Positions 38,216 to 47,116 of a stretch of 64,000 bases of DNA are shown here, one piece after another. Source of the DNA: Nonlabens antarcticus (GTDB taxonomy: Bacteria > Bacteroidota > Bacteroidia > Flavobacteriales > Flavobacteriaceae); the NCBI RefSeq assembly GCF_015356755.1, contig NZ_JADFCO010000062.1, positions 1-64,000 of the forward strand, read 5' to 3'. The position numbers and the translations under genes were made by a program. How positions within the stretch are numbered: position 1 is the stretch's first letter; each line of letters starts with the position of its first letter. The notes under the pieces were generated by a model that worked only from the letters and a program-made list of their open reading frames with translations, searched no databases and was not told the DNA's origin.

Positions 38216-38252
38216 TTTTTCCTTTGGGGAAATGCCGAAGGCAATGGGGATG
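38216..38252 (+). repeat. double-hairpin repeat, copy near 38.2 kb
   Basis: TTTCC-TTT-GGGGAAA stem (G-T pair allowed) followed by TGCCGAAGGCA and ATGGGGATGG, almost identical to the copy at 37809. Confidence 0.75.
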
Positions 38253-38365
38253 GTATATCACGAATCAAATTTGATTCAATTTGTTTTTTAATCATCCATC
38301 CAATAGATCCCGCGTTACCTTGACTTCGCTCAGTGCAGCGCATTCGAGTTAAGACCAATATTTAT

Positions 38366-38465
38366 TTCCAATTTCCAATTTCCAGCTTCCAGCTTCCAAC
38401 TTCTAGTCTCCAGTTTCCAATCTCAAGCTTCCAACCTCCAATTTCCAATCACCAACCTCCAAATT
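38366..38465. repeat. degenerate heptamer array of TTTCCAA/TTCCAGC type
   Basis: About 14 imperfect 7-bp units (TTTCCAA, TTCCAGC, TTCCAAC, CTCCAAT and similar), related to the CCAGTTT/CCAGCTT arrays at 51 kb. Confidence 0.8.
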
Positions 38466-38519
38466 CCATTCTTCCACCAAAACTATAAACAACAACGGGA
38501 TATATCGAAAAACCCTATC

Positions 38520-40499
38520 TTGCACCTGCTAAAAAAGAAATTTGTGAGGTGGAGTTATTTTAAAGTGCGTACGCGACAGATACTTTGGAATGAAGACAAT
38601 AGGGTGCGATTGCGTAATCTCAATTACCTTCCCAGATGGTTGATTATTTTAATCGATGTGGGAATCGTTGTGTTTTCTTTTTTCCTGACGTGGTTGATTG
38701 CCTCAAACATGAACGTCTCTTTTTATAAGATCTTGACACGACCGCAGGAATGTGTTTTTATTTCCTTGATCTATTTTAGTTCCTTTTTTTTATTCAGCAC
38801 ATATGCTGGACTGATACGTCATAGTACGTTTGTGGATGTATTTAAGATAGCAATTTCTTGTTTGGCCAGTGCGCTATTTTTAACGGCAATCAGTTATTCC
38901 TACTTCGTTTTTTACGGCGATAAAATATTTTTGATTCCGTTTTTGATGATCAATATGGTCATCACTTTTTCCTGCATGTTAATGTTACGTCTGGTGGTAA
39001 AGTCTCTGTATTCCTACATGGTTACTATGGGTAAGAAAAAACATCGGGTATTGATACTGGGAGTGAATGACGACAGTATTGCCGTAGGAGAAGCACTGGC
39101 AACCACCGAGCAACAGAATTTTGTACTAGCTGGTTTCGTGAGCCTTAAAAAGAAATACAAGAAAATTAATATTTTAGGTGTTCCTATATTTAGGTTTGAT
39201 GATCATTTTTTCGAAGCGATCACACCCTATAAAGTGAACGGGATCATCATGGTAGGTAACCAATTGAGTGTTAAAGAAAAAAATGAGATTGTCGATCGGG
39301 CACTAGAGCATAAGCTGCGCATTTATCATGCACCCACAATTACCCAATGGGATCAAGATGCCACTTTAAATTTTCAAATCAAGGAAATCCAAATCGAGGA
39401 TTTGCTAGAACGTCAGCCCATCACCCTGGATGATACTCAGATTAACGCTTATCTAAATGATAAGGTAATACTGATTACAGGTGGTGCCGGTTCCATAGGA
39501 AGCGAAATTGTGCGCCAAGTAAGTCAATATAGTCCTCAACTGGTGATCGTCTTAGACCAGGCCGAATCCCCCTTGCACTGCCTAGAGTTAGAATTACGTA
39601 AAAATTATCCAGAGATTGAATTCCAATTTGTACTGGCTGATGTGCGTAAAAAGAACCGACTGGAAATGATATTTGCCGCTCATGAGATTTCCGTTGTATT
39701 TCATGCGGCAGCGTATAAACATGTACCACTAATTGAGCGCAACCCCACAGAAGCTGTACAAGTGAATATATTAGGAACCGTTACCCTAGCAGATCTTTCC
39801 GCTCAATATCATGTAGATCGATTTGTAATGATCAGTACTGATAAAGCAGTAAATCCTACCAATGTCATGGGGGCTAGCAAACGTGCTGCTGAGATTTATG
39901 TCCAGGCACTGATGAAAGAAAACCTTTCTACTACAAAGTTCATAACTACACGATTTGGTAATGTCTTAGGTTCCAACGGTTCTGTAATTCCATATTTTAA
40001 AGAGCAAATTTTAAATGGAGGGCCTATAACGGTGACCCATGAGAATATAATCCGGTATTTTATGACCATTCCAGAAGCTTGTCAGTTGGTACTGCAGGCA
40101 GGAACTATGGGGCAAGGTGGAGAAGTATTTGTATTTGATATGGGCAAACCAGTACGAATTATGGATCTTGCCAAGAAAATGATTCAGCTTTCTGGTTTAG
40201 TACCAGGAAAAGATATAGAAATAGCTGTTATAGGGTTAAGACCTGGGGAAAAGCTTTATGAAGAGTTATTAAGCGATGCCTCCACCACGCTGCCCACACA
40301 TCATAAAAAAATCATGAGGGCTATTGACGAGACGATGAAATTAGAGGATGTCATGAACCTTATTATCGAAATTGCGGCGGCGGCGGAAACGTCTAATGAT
40401 ACATTTATGATCAGTAAACTAAAAACTTTAGTTCCTGAGTTTATCAGTGAAAATAGTGTGTATCAATTGCTAGATTTGCCTGCAAATGCTGATGATTAA
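38520..40499 (+). CDS. membrane-anchored UDP-GlcNAc 4,6-dehydratase (WbpM/PglF/FlaA1 family)
   Basis: Makes the 4-keto-6-deoxy UDP-HexNAc used by the WbpV-like reductase and the PglE-like aminotransferase. It has up to 659 aa: four N-terminal membrane helices (about residues 40-165), a CoA-binding-like Rossmann domain (RVLILGVNDDSIAVGEAL), then the SDR domain with ITGGAGSIGSEIVRQV and STDKAVNPTNVMGASKRAAE, where Met replaces the usual Tyr. The start is uncertain: TTG 38520 overlaps a near-consensus TATCTTG element, and GTG 38544 is an alternative. It is followed 31 bp later by wza, which has its own promoter. Confidence 0.9.
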   Translation: MHLLKKKFVRWSYFKVRTRQILWNEDNRVRLRNLNYLPRWLIILIDVGIVVFSFFLTWLIASNMNVSFYKILTRPQECVFISLIYFSSFFLFSTYAGLIRHSTFVDVFKIAISCLASALFLTAISYSYFVFYGDKIFLIPFLMINMVITFSCMLMLRLVVKSLYSYMVTMGKKKHRVLILGVNDDSIAVGEALATTEQQNFVLAGFVSLKKKYKKINILGVPIFRFDDHFFEAITPYKVNGIIMVGNQLSVKEKNEIVDRALEHKLRIYHAPTITQWDQDATLNFQIKEIQIEDLLERQPITLDDTQINAYLNDKVILITGGAGSIGSEIVRQVSQYSPQLVIVLDQAESPLHCLELELRKNYPEIEFQFVLADVRKKNRLEMIFAAHEISVVFHAAAYKHVPLIERNPTEAVQVNILGTVTLADLSAQYHVDRFVMISTDKAVNPTNVMGASKRAAEIYVQALMKENLSTTKFITTRFGNVLGSNGSVIPYFKEQILNGGPITVTHENIIRYFMTIPEACQLVLQAGTMGQGGEVFVFDMGKPVRIMDLAKKMIQLSGLVPGKDIEIAVIGLRPGEKLYEELLSDASTTLPTHHKKIMRAIDETMKLEDVMNLIIEIAAAAETSNDTFMISKLKTLVPEFISENSVYQLLDLPANADD

Positions 40500-40504
40500 A
40501 ACCT

Positions 40505-40520
40505 TAATTTTGCAAAATTA
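40505..40520. promoter_or_regulatory. wza promoter with palindromic -7 region TAATTTTGCAAAATTA
   Basis: The first half, TAATTTTG, matches the -7 consensus TAnnTTTG exactly and lies 18 bp before the wza ATG. Together with CAAAATTA it forms a perfect 16-bp palindrome, so the reverse strand carries the same -7 box. A repressor site overlapping the promoter is plausible (inference). Confidence 0.5.
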
Positions 40521-40530
40521 AATAATAATA

Positions 40531-41304
40531 ATGCTGCGTACCTTCTCTATACTCTGCGGATTGATTGCGATCCTTCTACTTACAGGATGTTCCAATAAAA
40601 AAGACATTCTTTATTTTCAAAACTTAGAGGCTAAGGAATCTTTTAGCCCGAAACCCTATAAATCTATTATCAAAAATAACGACCTGCTTTCCATTATTGT
40701 CAGTAGTTCAGATATGGCGAGTGCTATAAAATACAATAGACTGGTGCCAAGTATCCGAGATGATCAGGATACTCGACTTACAGGTCAGCCTCAATTACAG
40801 ACCTACCTAGTGGACAATGATGGAAGTATTGACTTACCGGAATTAGGGATCACACAAGTTGCTGGTAAATCTAGATTTGAGCTGGAACAAGAACTGACTG
40901 CAGAATATAGGAAATATATTAAGGATGTAATTGTCACCATACGGTTGACTAATTTTAAAATCACCATACTGGGTGAGGTAAATAAACCTGGTACTTATCC
41001 CATCAGAGATGAGCGGGTAACGCTACCTCAAGCTTTGGGAATGGCTGGAGATATGACAGTTTATGGAAAACGTAAAGATATTATCCTATTGCGGGATAAT
41101 AATGGAGTACAGGAAAGTCATGTCATAGATCTTACGCAAACTGATGTATTAGAAAGTGAGTTGTTTTATTTACAACAAAATGATGTCCTTGTGGTAAACC
41201 CGAATGATACTCAAGTAGCCACTTCTGCTTTTAATAGAAATAATGGATTGTACGTATCCATTGCTTCTTTATTACTGTCTGTCATCATTTTAATTGCGAG
41301 ATAA
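40531..41304 (+). CDS. wza: polysaccharide export outer membrane lipoprotein (Wza family)
   Basis: A 257-aa lipoprotein forming, by family, the outer membrane export channel. The lipobox LLTGC puts the acylated cysteine at residue 20. A Poly_export domain (LLSIIVSSSDM, YLVDNDGSIDLPELGITQVAG) and an SLBB domain (ITILGEVNKPGTYPI) follow. A C-terminal hydrophobic helix (LYVSIASLLLSVIILIAR) matches the short Bacteroidota form, which ends with a membrane segment. It overlaps the wzc-like gene by 1 bp (TAATG). Confidence 0.93.
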   Translation: MLRTFSILCGLIAILLLTGCSNKKDILYFQNLEAKESFSPKPYKSIIKNNDLLSIIVSSSDMASAIKYNRLVPSIRDDQDTRLTGQPQLQTYLVDNDGSIDLPELGITQVAGKSRFELEQELTAEYRKYIKDVIVTIRLTNFKITILGEVNKPGTYPIRDERVTLPQALGMAGDMTVYGKRKDIILLRDNNGVQESHVIDLTQTDVLESELFYLQQNDVLVVNPNDTQVATSAFNRNNGLYVSIASLLLSVIILIAR

Positions 41305-43685
41305 TGAAAGAATTGAATTCCCCCTCTATGGAAAACGAAGAAAGTCTAAGCGAACAAATCCAGCCTTACCTGAGAAAATGGTGGTGGTTCGTGGTTTCAG
41401 CCCTTGTTATTTTATCCGTAGCCGCGATTTATCTGAGATATTCCACGAGTATTTATCAGGCAGAAGCCTCTATACTGATTAAGGACACACAGTCAGGCGG
41501 CGGTATTTCTGAAATTGCAGCTTTAGGCGATCTGGGCAGTTTGGGAAGTAACTTCAATACCGTAGAAAACGAGATCGAAATTCTTTCTTCCAGAAAATTA
41601 ATGTCCCGGGTCGTAGAAGAGCTTGCTTTAGATGTTCAATACTTTAATGAGGGTAATGTCAAGATATCAGAATCTTTTCAAAGTGCTAGTTTTAGAATTG
41701 TAAAGAACCAAACCGAAGAATTATCCGAACCTGTTGCGTTTTATGCACAAAAAATATCAGCCACGGAAATAAGCTATTGGAACGAAGAGGATAAAGAGCG
41801 TAAGACGGTTAAAATGGGATCTGCAGTTTCTCTAAAGGAGAAACTGAGTGTTGTTTTTTTAGACTCTAAAATTGCAATCACTAGGGAAGAGGAGAAATTT
41901 CCTTTATTTCTCATTACAATAAGTGATTTAGAATCGACGGTTATCCGTTATACTCATAAATTAATGGTTGATCAGGCAGTAAAATCTGGAAGTGTCATTA
42001 ACCTGTCAATTGCAGACCCAGTACCAAACAAGGCTGAGGCTATTTTGAATCAGCTGATTGTTGAATACAACAAAGACGCGACGGAGGATAAAAATATTGT
42101 AGCGCAGAACACGGTGAACTTTATCGATGAGCGTCTGGCCAATATTGAGCTGTCCTTGGATTCCGTTGAAATTAAAAAAGAAAATTTTAAGAGAAGCAAC
42201 AACTTATCAGACATTGTAGCAGAAGCCACTTTAAATTTAGAGTCTAGCGCAGCATATACTGCTCGTCAAATAGAAGCTCAAACACAATTAAGTATTGCTA
42301 GAGATCTGAAGAATTACATGTCAAGCTTGGGGACTAATGAATATATTCCAGCTAACCTGACCATGGAGAATTCTTCGATTAATCAGATCATCAACAACTA
42401 CAACGAGTTGTTGCTTACTTACAATCAGCGTACCGAGACGGCTACGGATTTAAATCCGCTGATACAAGAATTACAAGGTCAGTTGAGTAGTCTTAAAACA
42501 GCGATCAATTCTTCGTTAAATTCCTATATTCAATCATTGGAAACGAGATTAGGAAGCATCTCTTTACAAAGCAGCACGATTGATCGAAGACTGGGCGAAG
42601 TTCCGGGAACGGAACGTACTGCACGTGATATAGAACGGGACCAAACGATCGTTGAAGCTATATACCTATACTTGTTTCAGAAAAAAGAAGAAACAGCCAT
42701 TAGTCTTGCGGTAACGGCTCCAAAAGCAAAAATTGTTGACAGCGCTTTAGTCGCAAACCAACCTATATCGCCCAAGCCACAAATTATCCTGCTGGGTGCG
42801 CTTATTGTAGGTCTGCTGATTCCGTTTGCTTTTATTTACCTGAAGGGCTTGCTGTATAACAAAATAGAAAACAGAAAGGACATCACTGCGAAGTTGACAA
42901 ACACCTCTTTCCTAGGTGAAATACCCAAGCTATCGACTGACGACGAAGATACAATCAAGAAAAATGATCGCTCTGTACTTGCAGAATCCTTTCGTATTTT
43001 GAGAACAAATTTGCAATATAAAATTGCGACCTTGCCTAAAACAGGTAAAGCTCCGGTCATTATTGTGACTTCTTCCGTAAAGGGAGAGGGAAAAACATTT
43101 GTATCTTACAATCTTGCCATGACTATGGCAAATTCTGGCAAAAATATACTTTTGATAGGTGGTGACATACGAAACCCACAACTTCATAGGTATTTGCAAG
43201 AGGGAAGTAAAAGCCTAAAAGGTGTTACTGAATTTCTAGTTTATCCAGAATACACAAACCAAGAATTGATCCATACCAGTGATGAGAACGAAAACCTTAA
43301 GATCATGTTATCAGGTTCCATTCCACCTAACCCAGCAGAATTATGGTTAAGTGGACGTGTGGATGAGTTGCTCGATTACGCAAAGGATACTTTCGATGTC
43401 GTCATCATTGATTCAGCACCATCGATGTTGGTGACTGACACCTTATTAATAAGCGATAAGGCAGATGTCACGGTTTATGTTTCTAGAGCAAACTATACGG
43501 AAAAACCATTGTTGGATTTTGTAAGTGATACTATTGAAAATGGCAAACTCAAAAATGTCTCTATGGTATTGAACAATGTTAAAACAGCCAATTTTGGCTA
43601 CGGGAATAAGTATGCCTATTCCTACGGTGTTGATCAAGATAGTGGTTGGGATAAATTCCTAAAAACAGTGAAGCTGAAGAAATAA
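41304..43685 (+). CDS. wzc: polysaccharide co-polymerase with tyrosine autokinase domain (Wzc family)
   Basis: A 793-aa inner membrane protein controlling chain length and export. A Wzz domain starts at the N-terminus with a helix at about 28-48 and spans a long coiled periplasmic part. A second helix lies at about 495-515. The C-terminal BY-kinase has Walker A VKGEGKT with K597, Walker A-prime LLIGGDIRNPQ and Walker B FDVVIIDSAP. The usual LIDADLR reads LIGGDIR here. The C-terminus has tyrosines (FGYGNKYAYSYG) for autophosphorylation, fewer than in E. coli Wzc. The convergent CpsB-like phosphatase gene ends 22 bp away. Confidence 0.93.
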   Translation: MKELNSPSMENEESLSEQIQPYLRKWWWFVVSALVILSVAAIYLRYSTSIYQAEASILIKDTQSGGGISEIAALGDLGSLGSNFNTVENEIEILSSRKLMSRVVEELALDVQYFNEGNVKISESFQSASFRIVKNQTEELSEPVAFYAQKISATEISYWNEEDKERKTVKMGSAVSLKEKLSVVFLDSKIAITREEEKFPLFLITISDLESTVIRYTHKLMVDQAVKSGSVINLSIADPVPNKAEAILNQLIVEYNKDATEDKNIVAQNTVNFIDERLANIELSLDSVEIKKENFKRSNNLSDIVAEATLNLESSAAYTARQIEAQTQLSIARDLKNYMSSLGTNEYIPANLTMENSSINQIINNYNELLLTYNQRTETATDLNPLIQELQGQLSSLKTAINSSLNSYIQSLETRLGSISLQSSTIDRRLGEVPGTERTARDIERDQTIVEAIYLYLFQKKEETAISLAVTAPKAKIVDSALVANQPISPKPQIILLGALIVGLLIPFAFIYLKGLLYNKIENRKDITAKLTNTSFLGEIPKLSTDDEDTIKKNDRSVLAESFRILRTNLQYKIATLPKTGKAPVIIVTSSVKGEGKTFVSYNLAMTMANSGKNILLIGGDIRNPQLHRYLQEGSKSLKGVTEFLVYPEYTNQELIHTSDENENLKIMLSGSIPPNPAELWLSGRVDELLDYAKDTFDVVIIDSAPSMLVTDTLLISDKADVTVYVSRANYTEKPLLDFVSDTIENGKLKNVSMVLNNVKTANFGYGNKYAYSYGVDQDSGWDKFLKTVKLKK

Positions 43686-43707
43686 AAAACGGATCTTTAA
43701 CTTACCC

Positions 43708-44433
43708 TCAAATGAAAATGGCCTTGTGTTTTTCCACTAGCGTTTTTAATTGACTATATTGTTTTTTGGAGAGTTTTGTTTCTTTTATTTTGGTCAGGTG
43801 CTCTACACGATGCGCATCCGTACCCAGAAAATCGTAGGCATTAGCTTCTAAAAGCGTCATAGCTTTACGCAAGGCATCCTTGCCGTAATGACCTGACAAG
43901 GAAAGCAAGTTCAGTTGCAACGCACAGCCTCGCTCTTTAAATTCCAACATTTCTTCTGGACTCAAGTAACGGTAACGTTCTGGATGGGCTAGTATGGGAT
44001 TCAGGTCTTTATGATCCATTTCAAAAATTAATTCCTCTGCTTCTTGAGGCTTTTGAAAATAGCTGAATTCAAATAATAAATGATTATCCGGAAGTGTTTG
44101 ATAATCACCCGTTTCCAATAGTTTTCCAAACCCACCATCCATCATATATTCTGAGGATGTTCCCAGTAGGAAATCAGCGTGAATGCCCAGTTGGTTTTTT
44201 GTTTGATGGAAACAGGTGACAATGCTTTCTACATCATTGCCATAATAATCTTCCATCGTATGTGGGGTCGTGTAGACACCCTTAAACCCCAGAGCTTTGA
44301 ATCCGGCAATCATTTCCAAAGTCGTGGCTAGATCTGGAGATCCATCATCGATTCCGGGAAGCAAATGATTGTGGATGTCCACCATTCCTTCTAAAAGATC
44401 TACGAGATAGATTTTACGGCTAAAAAAAGTCAT
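43708..44433 (-). CDS. CpsB/CapC/YwqE-type tyrosine phosphatase (PHP fold)
   Basis: A 241-aa metal-dependent phosphatase predicted to dephosphorylate the Wzc-like kinase. PHP-fold metal ligands are visible in DIHNHLLPGIDDGS, TTPHTMEDYYG, LAHPERYRYL and GTDAHR. It lies tail to tail with wzc on the opposite strand. It overlaps the upstream TPR gene by 1 bp, so it is read from that gene's promoter. That would separate phosphatase from kinase expression. Confidence 0.9.
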   Translation of the reverse strand: MTFFSRKIYLVDLLEGMVDIHNHLLPGIDDGSPDLATTLEMIAGFKALGFKGVYTTPHTMEDYYGNDVESIVTCFHQTKNQLGIHADFLLGTSSEYMMDGGFGKLLETGDYQTLPDNHLLFEFSYFQKPQEAEELIFEMDHKDLNPILAHPERYRYLSPEEMLEFKERGCALQLNLLSLSGHYGKDALRKAMTLLEANAYDFLGTDAHRVEHLTKIKETKLSKKQYSQLKTLVEKHKAIFI

Positions 44434-45821
44434 TACTTGTATTGAGATAATAAATCTTGAACTTCTGGCATTTCATATACCTGCGGATACAATTCTTCCA
44501 GTATTACGGCAGATTCACGATCGGATTTCAAGGCGTTTTGAAGGTGGAACCTTGCTTTCACAGATTCGTTAAGTTTGTAATAAGCGCCTGCAATTCTATA
44601 TTCCATGGCAACATGCGCAGGATAAAATTCCATTCCATGATTTAAATTGGAAACTACGGCTTCCGTTTCTCCTAGTGCGAGTAGTATATCTGCTCTAGAA
44701 GTCCAGGTCTTTTCCTCATAATTTCCCAACTCAATCGCCTTGCTGTACCCATATTCTGCCTCTTCAAAAAAATTGAGGCGTCTATTGAGGTCGGCATATC
44801 TGATCCAGTATAACGCGTTTTCTCCATCAACATCCACTGCTTTTTCAATGTAACTTAATGCTTTGGGATAGTTTAGGTCTTTCGTATAATAATCCACAAT
44901 TGCAATCCAGCCTTTATCCAGTAAAGGATCTTCTGTGACGCATTGTTTAAAATACTTTAAAGCCAACTCCTTATTGCCTAATTTGTTGAAGCATTTTCCC
45001 AGTCGCAGGTAAGCGAAAGAGGTAGGGTCATCCAGCTCTAAAGTGATTTGATAATTTTCAATTGCTTCATTATAACGGCCTAATTTTTCCAGCACCTTGC
45101 CTTTTTCAAGATAAGCACCGATGAATAAATCATCAGAAATAATAGCAAATTCAAAAGCAGCAAGTGCTTTTTCATACATCTTCAAATCAAAATATTGTTT
45201 ACCCACTTGATGCCAGGCAACTTCACAATAAGGATTATCATTTAAAAACGAGTTTAAAAACTCAATAGCTTGTTCATGCTCCTGTAGAAAATCAAAACAA
45301 TACATAATATTGTAAAGTGCGGAATAATCCATCTCATCGAGATCCAGGCACTGCATAAAATTTGTTTTGGCGTTGGAATAGTCCTCTATAAAAAGGAATT
45401 CCATGCCCATTAAATTATAAACATCAGCTTTATCGTCTGTCAAAATGAGTGCGTCATTCAATAGATTGATTGCTTTATCGTGACGTTCTGTTTTGGAAAA
45501 TATGTTTGCTTTCTGAATGTATATTTCAGAATTTTGAGGCTCTAATTCATGCAGCTCATTCAGCAGGTTGTGTGCCAGGTCAAACTTATCGTCAAACACG
45601 AGCATCTCTGCATGAAACAGCTTTAAATTCACTGATGTGGGGTGTTGCGCCATAGCCAGGTGTATAGCCTTGCGTGCCAGCGTCATTTTCCCCTCGTCGA
45701 GATAATGTTCAATAATCTCTTCAAATTCATCGCTGTCAAAAAAACCAACTTCGTTCGTTTTAAGCATCAATTCAAACTTTGCAATGCTCAAATCGTCGTC
45801 ATTATTAAGGTTGAATTCCAT
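44433..45821 (-). CDS. tetratricopeptide repeat protein
   Basis: A 462-aa protein made almost wholly of TPR helices, for example NSEIYIQKANIFSKTERHDK, AYLEKGKVLEKLGRYNEAIE and AYLRLGKCFNKLGNKELALK. There is no signal peptide or membrane segment, so it is a probable cytoplasmic scaffold. ATG 45821 (MEFNLNND) is chosen; the upstream ATG at 45893 lies before a -7 element at 45858-45865. It is conserved next to the class III aminotransferase and OstA genes in related genomes as I recall. Its partner is unknown. Confidence 0.88.
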   Translation of the reverse strand: MEFNLNNDDDLSIAKFELMLKTNEVGFFDSDEFEEIIEHYLDEGKMTLARKAIHLAMAQHPTSVNLKLFHAEMLVFDDKFDLAHNLLNELHELEPQNSEIYIQKANIFSKTERHDKAINLLNDALILTDDKADVYNLMGMEFLFIEDYSNAKTNFMQCLDLDEMDYSALYNIMYCFDFLQEHEQAIEFLNSFLNDNPYCEVAWHQVGKQYFDLKMYEKALAAFEFAIISDDLFIGAYLEKGKVLEKLGRYNEAIENYQITLELDDPTSFAYLRLGKCFNKLGNKELALKYFKQCVTEDPLLDKGWIAIVDYYTKDLNYPKALSYIEKAVDVDGENALYWIRYADLNRRLNFFEEAEYGYSKAIELGNYEEKTWTSRADILLALGETEAVVSNLNHGMEFYPAHVAMEYRIAGAYYKLNESVKARFHLQNALKSDRESAVILEELYPQVYEMPEVQDLLSQYK

Positions 45822-45857
45822 AGTCCGAATATTTAATGATTCGCTTCTTACTAAGTT

Positions 45858-45865
45858 CAAAATTA
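45858..45865 (-). promoter_or_regulatory. -7 element for the TPR-cpsB transcript
   Basis: TAATTTTG on the minus strand matches TAnnTTTG, 36 bp before the chosen ATG. A possible TTG -33 (45891-45893) is 25 bp upstream, slightly far. Confidence 0.45.
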
Positions 45866-45934
45866 TTGCCAAAGTCTCACTGCTTCCCAGCAATCTATTG
45901 TCAACATCTTATAAACACTGATTTTACTGCTATT

Positions 45935-47116
45935 TTAGGCATAAAACTCGTCAACAACATCGGTAAGAATGCGACAAGCCTTATCGATTTCGGCCACAGT
46001 CACCGTGTAAGGAGGTGTGATGCGTATAGCGCGTTTTTCAAACAACAACAGGAAAAATATAACGCCTCGATTTCGGCATTCGTCAACAATGGCAGCCGTG
46101 AATCGGTCATCGGGCAATATGGCAGCCAGCATTAATCCGGTGCCTATTATTTGTTTGATATTTGTGGAGTTTAAGCTTTCGCGAAAGCGTGCTTCTTTCA
46201 TCTTTACTTCTTCCATCAATCCCTCGTTTTCAATCGCATTCAAAGTAGCCAGTGCTGCCGCAGCAATAACGGGATTCCCACCAAAGGTAGTGATGTGTCC
46301 CAACATAGGGGTTTTTTTAAAGTGCGAAAGATGTTCCTCGCTGGCAGTCAAAGAACCTATGGGCAGGCCACCGCCCAATCCCTTGCCGCTAATCACCATA
46401 TCTGGAACAATTCCATATTTTTGAAAATGCCACATGGTACCGGTACGTCCGACGCCCGGCTGGATCTCATCCAAGATCAGTAATACGCCCAGTCTGGTGC
46501 AGGTTTTCCGCAACTGCTCAAACCATTGCTGATTAGGCATCAAAAAACCAGCGGCTCCTTGAATAGTTTCTAACACCACGGCCGCCGTTCTTGACGTAAT
46601 TTTCCTTAAATCAGGAATGCAATTGAATTTGATATGTCTGATATCTGGAATCAAAGGTCTAAATGCCGATTTCCGCTCTTCAAAATCCATCAAACTTAGC
46701 GAACCTAAAGTATTTCCGTGGTAACAATTTCTCATGGCGATGATTTCACTTCTTCCCGTGACGGTTCGTGCCAGTTTTATGGAAGCTTCTATTGCCTCAG
46801 TCCCGCTGTTGACCAGATAGGTCATATTCAATGGATCTGGAAGTGTGGACGCGAGTTTCTTACATAAATTAACTGCTGGCGACTGCGCATATTCCCCATA
46901 GACCATAACATGCATGTATTGCTCTGCTTGATCCTGGATAGCTTTTACTACCACTGGATGACAATGTCCTAATGGCAATGCGCTCACCCCAGCAACCATG
47001 TCTAGATAGGCGTTGCCGTCTGTATCATAGATATAACTTCCAGCCGCTCTTGCGATTTCTAATCCTGAAGCGTAGGGCGTGGTAGGAGCCTGGTATTTGA
47101 AAAAATCTTCTTTCAA
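45935..47116 (-). CDS. class III (acetylornithine/GABA-type) aminotransferase
   Basis: A 393-aa PLP enzyme. SGTEAIEASIKLAR binds the phosphate, LILDEIQPGVGRTG has the cofactor aspartate D216, and the Schiff-base lysine is K245 in ISGKGLGGGLPIG. The family covers acetylornithine, ornithine, GABA and related amines; the substrate cannot be decided from these motifs. The gene overlaps the OstA-like gene by 4 bp, an arrangement I recall as conserved in flavobacteria. The palindrome at 46174-46189 is read as RFRES. Confidence 0.88.
   Translation of the reverse strand: MKEDFFKYQAPTTPYASGLEIARAAGSYIYDTDGNAYLDMVAGVSALPLGHCHPVVVKAIQDQAEQYMHVMVYGEYAQSPAVNLCKKLASTLPDPLNMTYLVNSGTEAIEASIKLARTVTGRSEIIAMRNCYHGNTLGSLSLMDFEERKSAFRPLIPDIRHIKFNCIPDLRKITSRTAAVVLETIQGAAGFLMPNQQWFEQLRKTCTRLGVLLILDEIQPGVGRTGTMWHFQKYGIVPDMVISGKGLGGGLPIGSLTASEEHLSHFKKTPMLGHITTFGGNPVIAAAALATLNAIENEGLMEEVKMKEARFRESLNSTNIKQIIGTGLMLAAILPDDRFTAAIVDECRNRGVIFFLLLFEKRAIRITPPYTVTVAEIDKACRILTDVVDEFYA
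46174..46189. repeat. 16-bp palindrome, copy 6 (one end mismatch, inside aminotransferase gene)
   Basis: AGCTTTCGCGAAAGCG: the inner 14 bp (46175-46188) are a perfect palindrome. Translated on the minus strand as RFRES. Confidence 0.9.

Larger units (their letters stand above)
37613..38519. repeat. 0.9-kb repeat block between the aminotransferase and dehydratase genes
   Basis: No convincing gene. It holds a heptamer array (37665-37699), two double-hairpin repeats (37809-37845, 38216-38252), a CTCGACTCTCGCTCGATACT element near 37957, a degenerate GATCCCGCG/TTGACTTCGCTCAG nested repeat (38291-38356) and a second, degenerate heptamer array (38366-38465). Short frames on either strand follow the repeats. 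Confidence 0.85.

Noticed and set aside
40477-40479. TTG as the -33 element of the wza promoter
   Set aside because: The 25-bp distance to the -7 box is outside the usual 17-23 bp range, so only the -7 element was kept.
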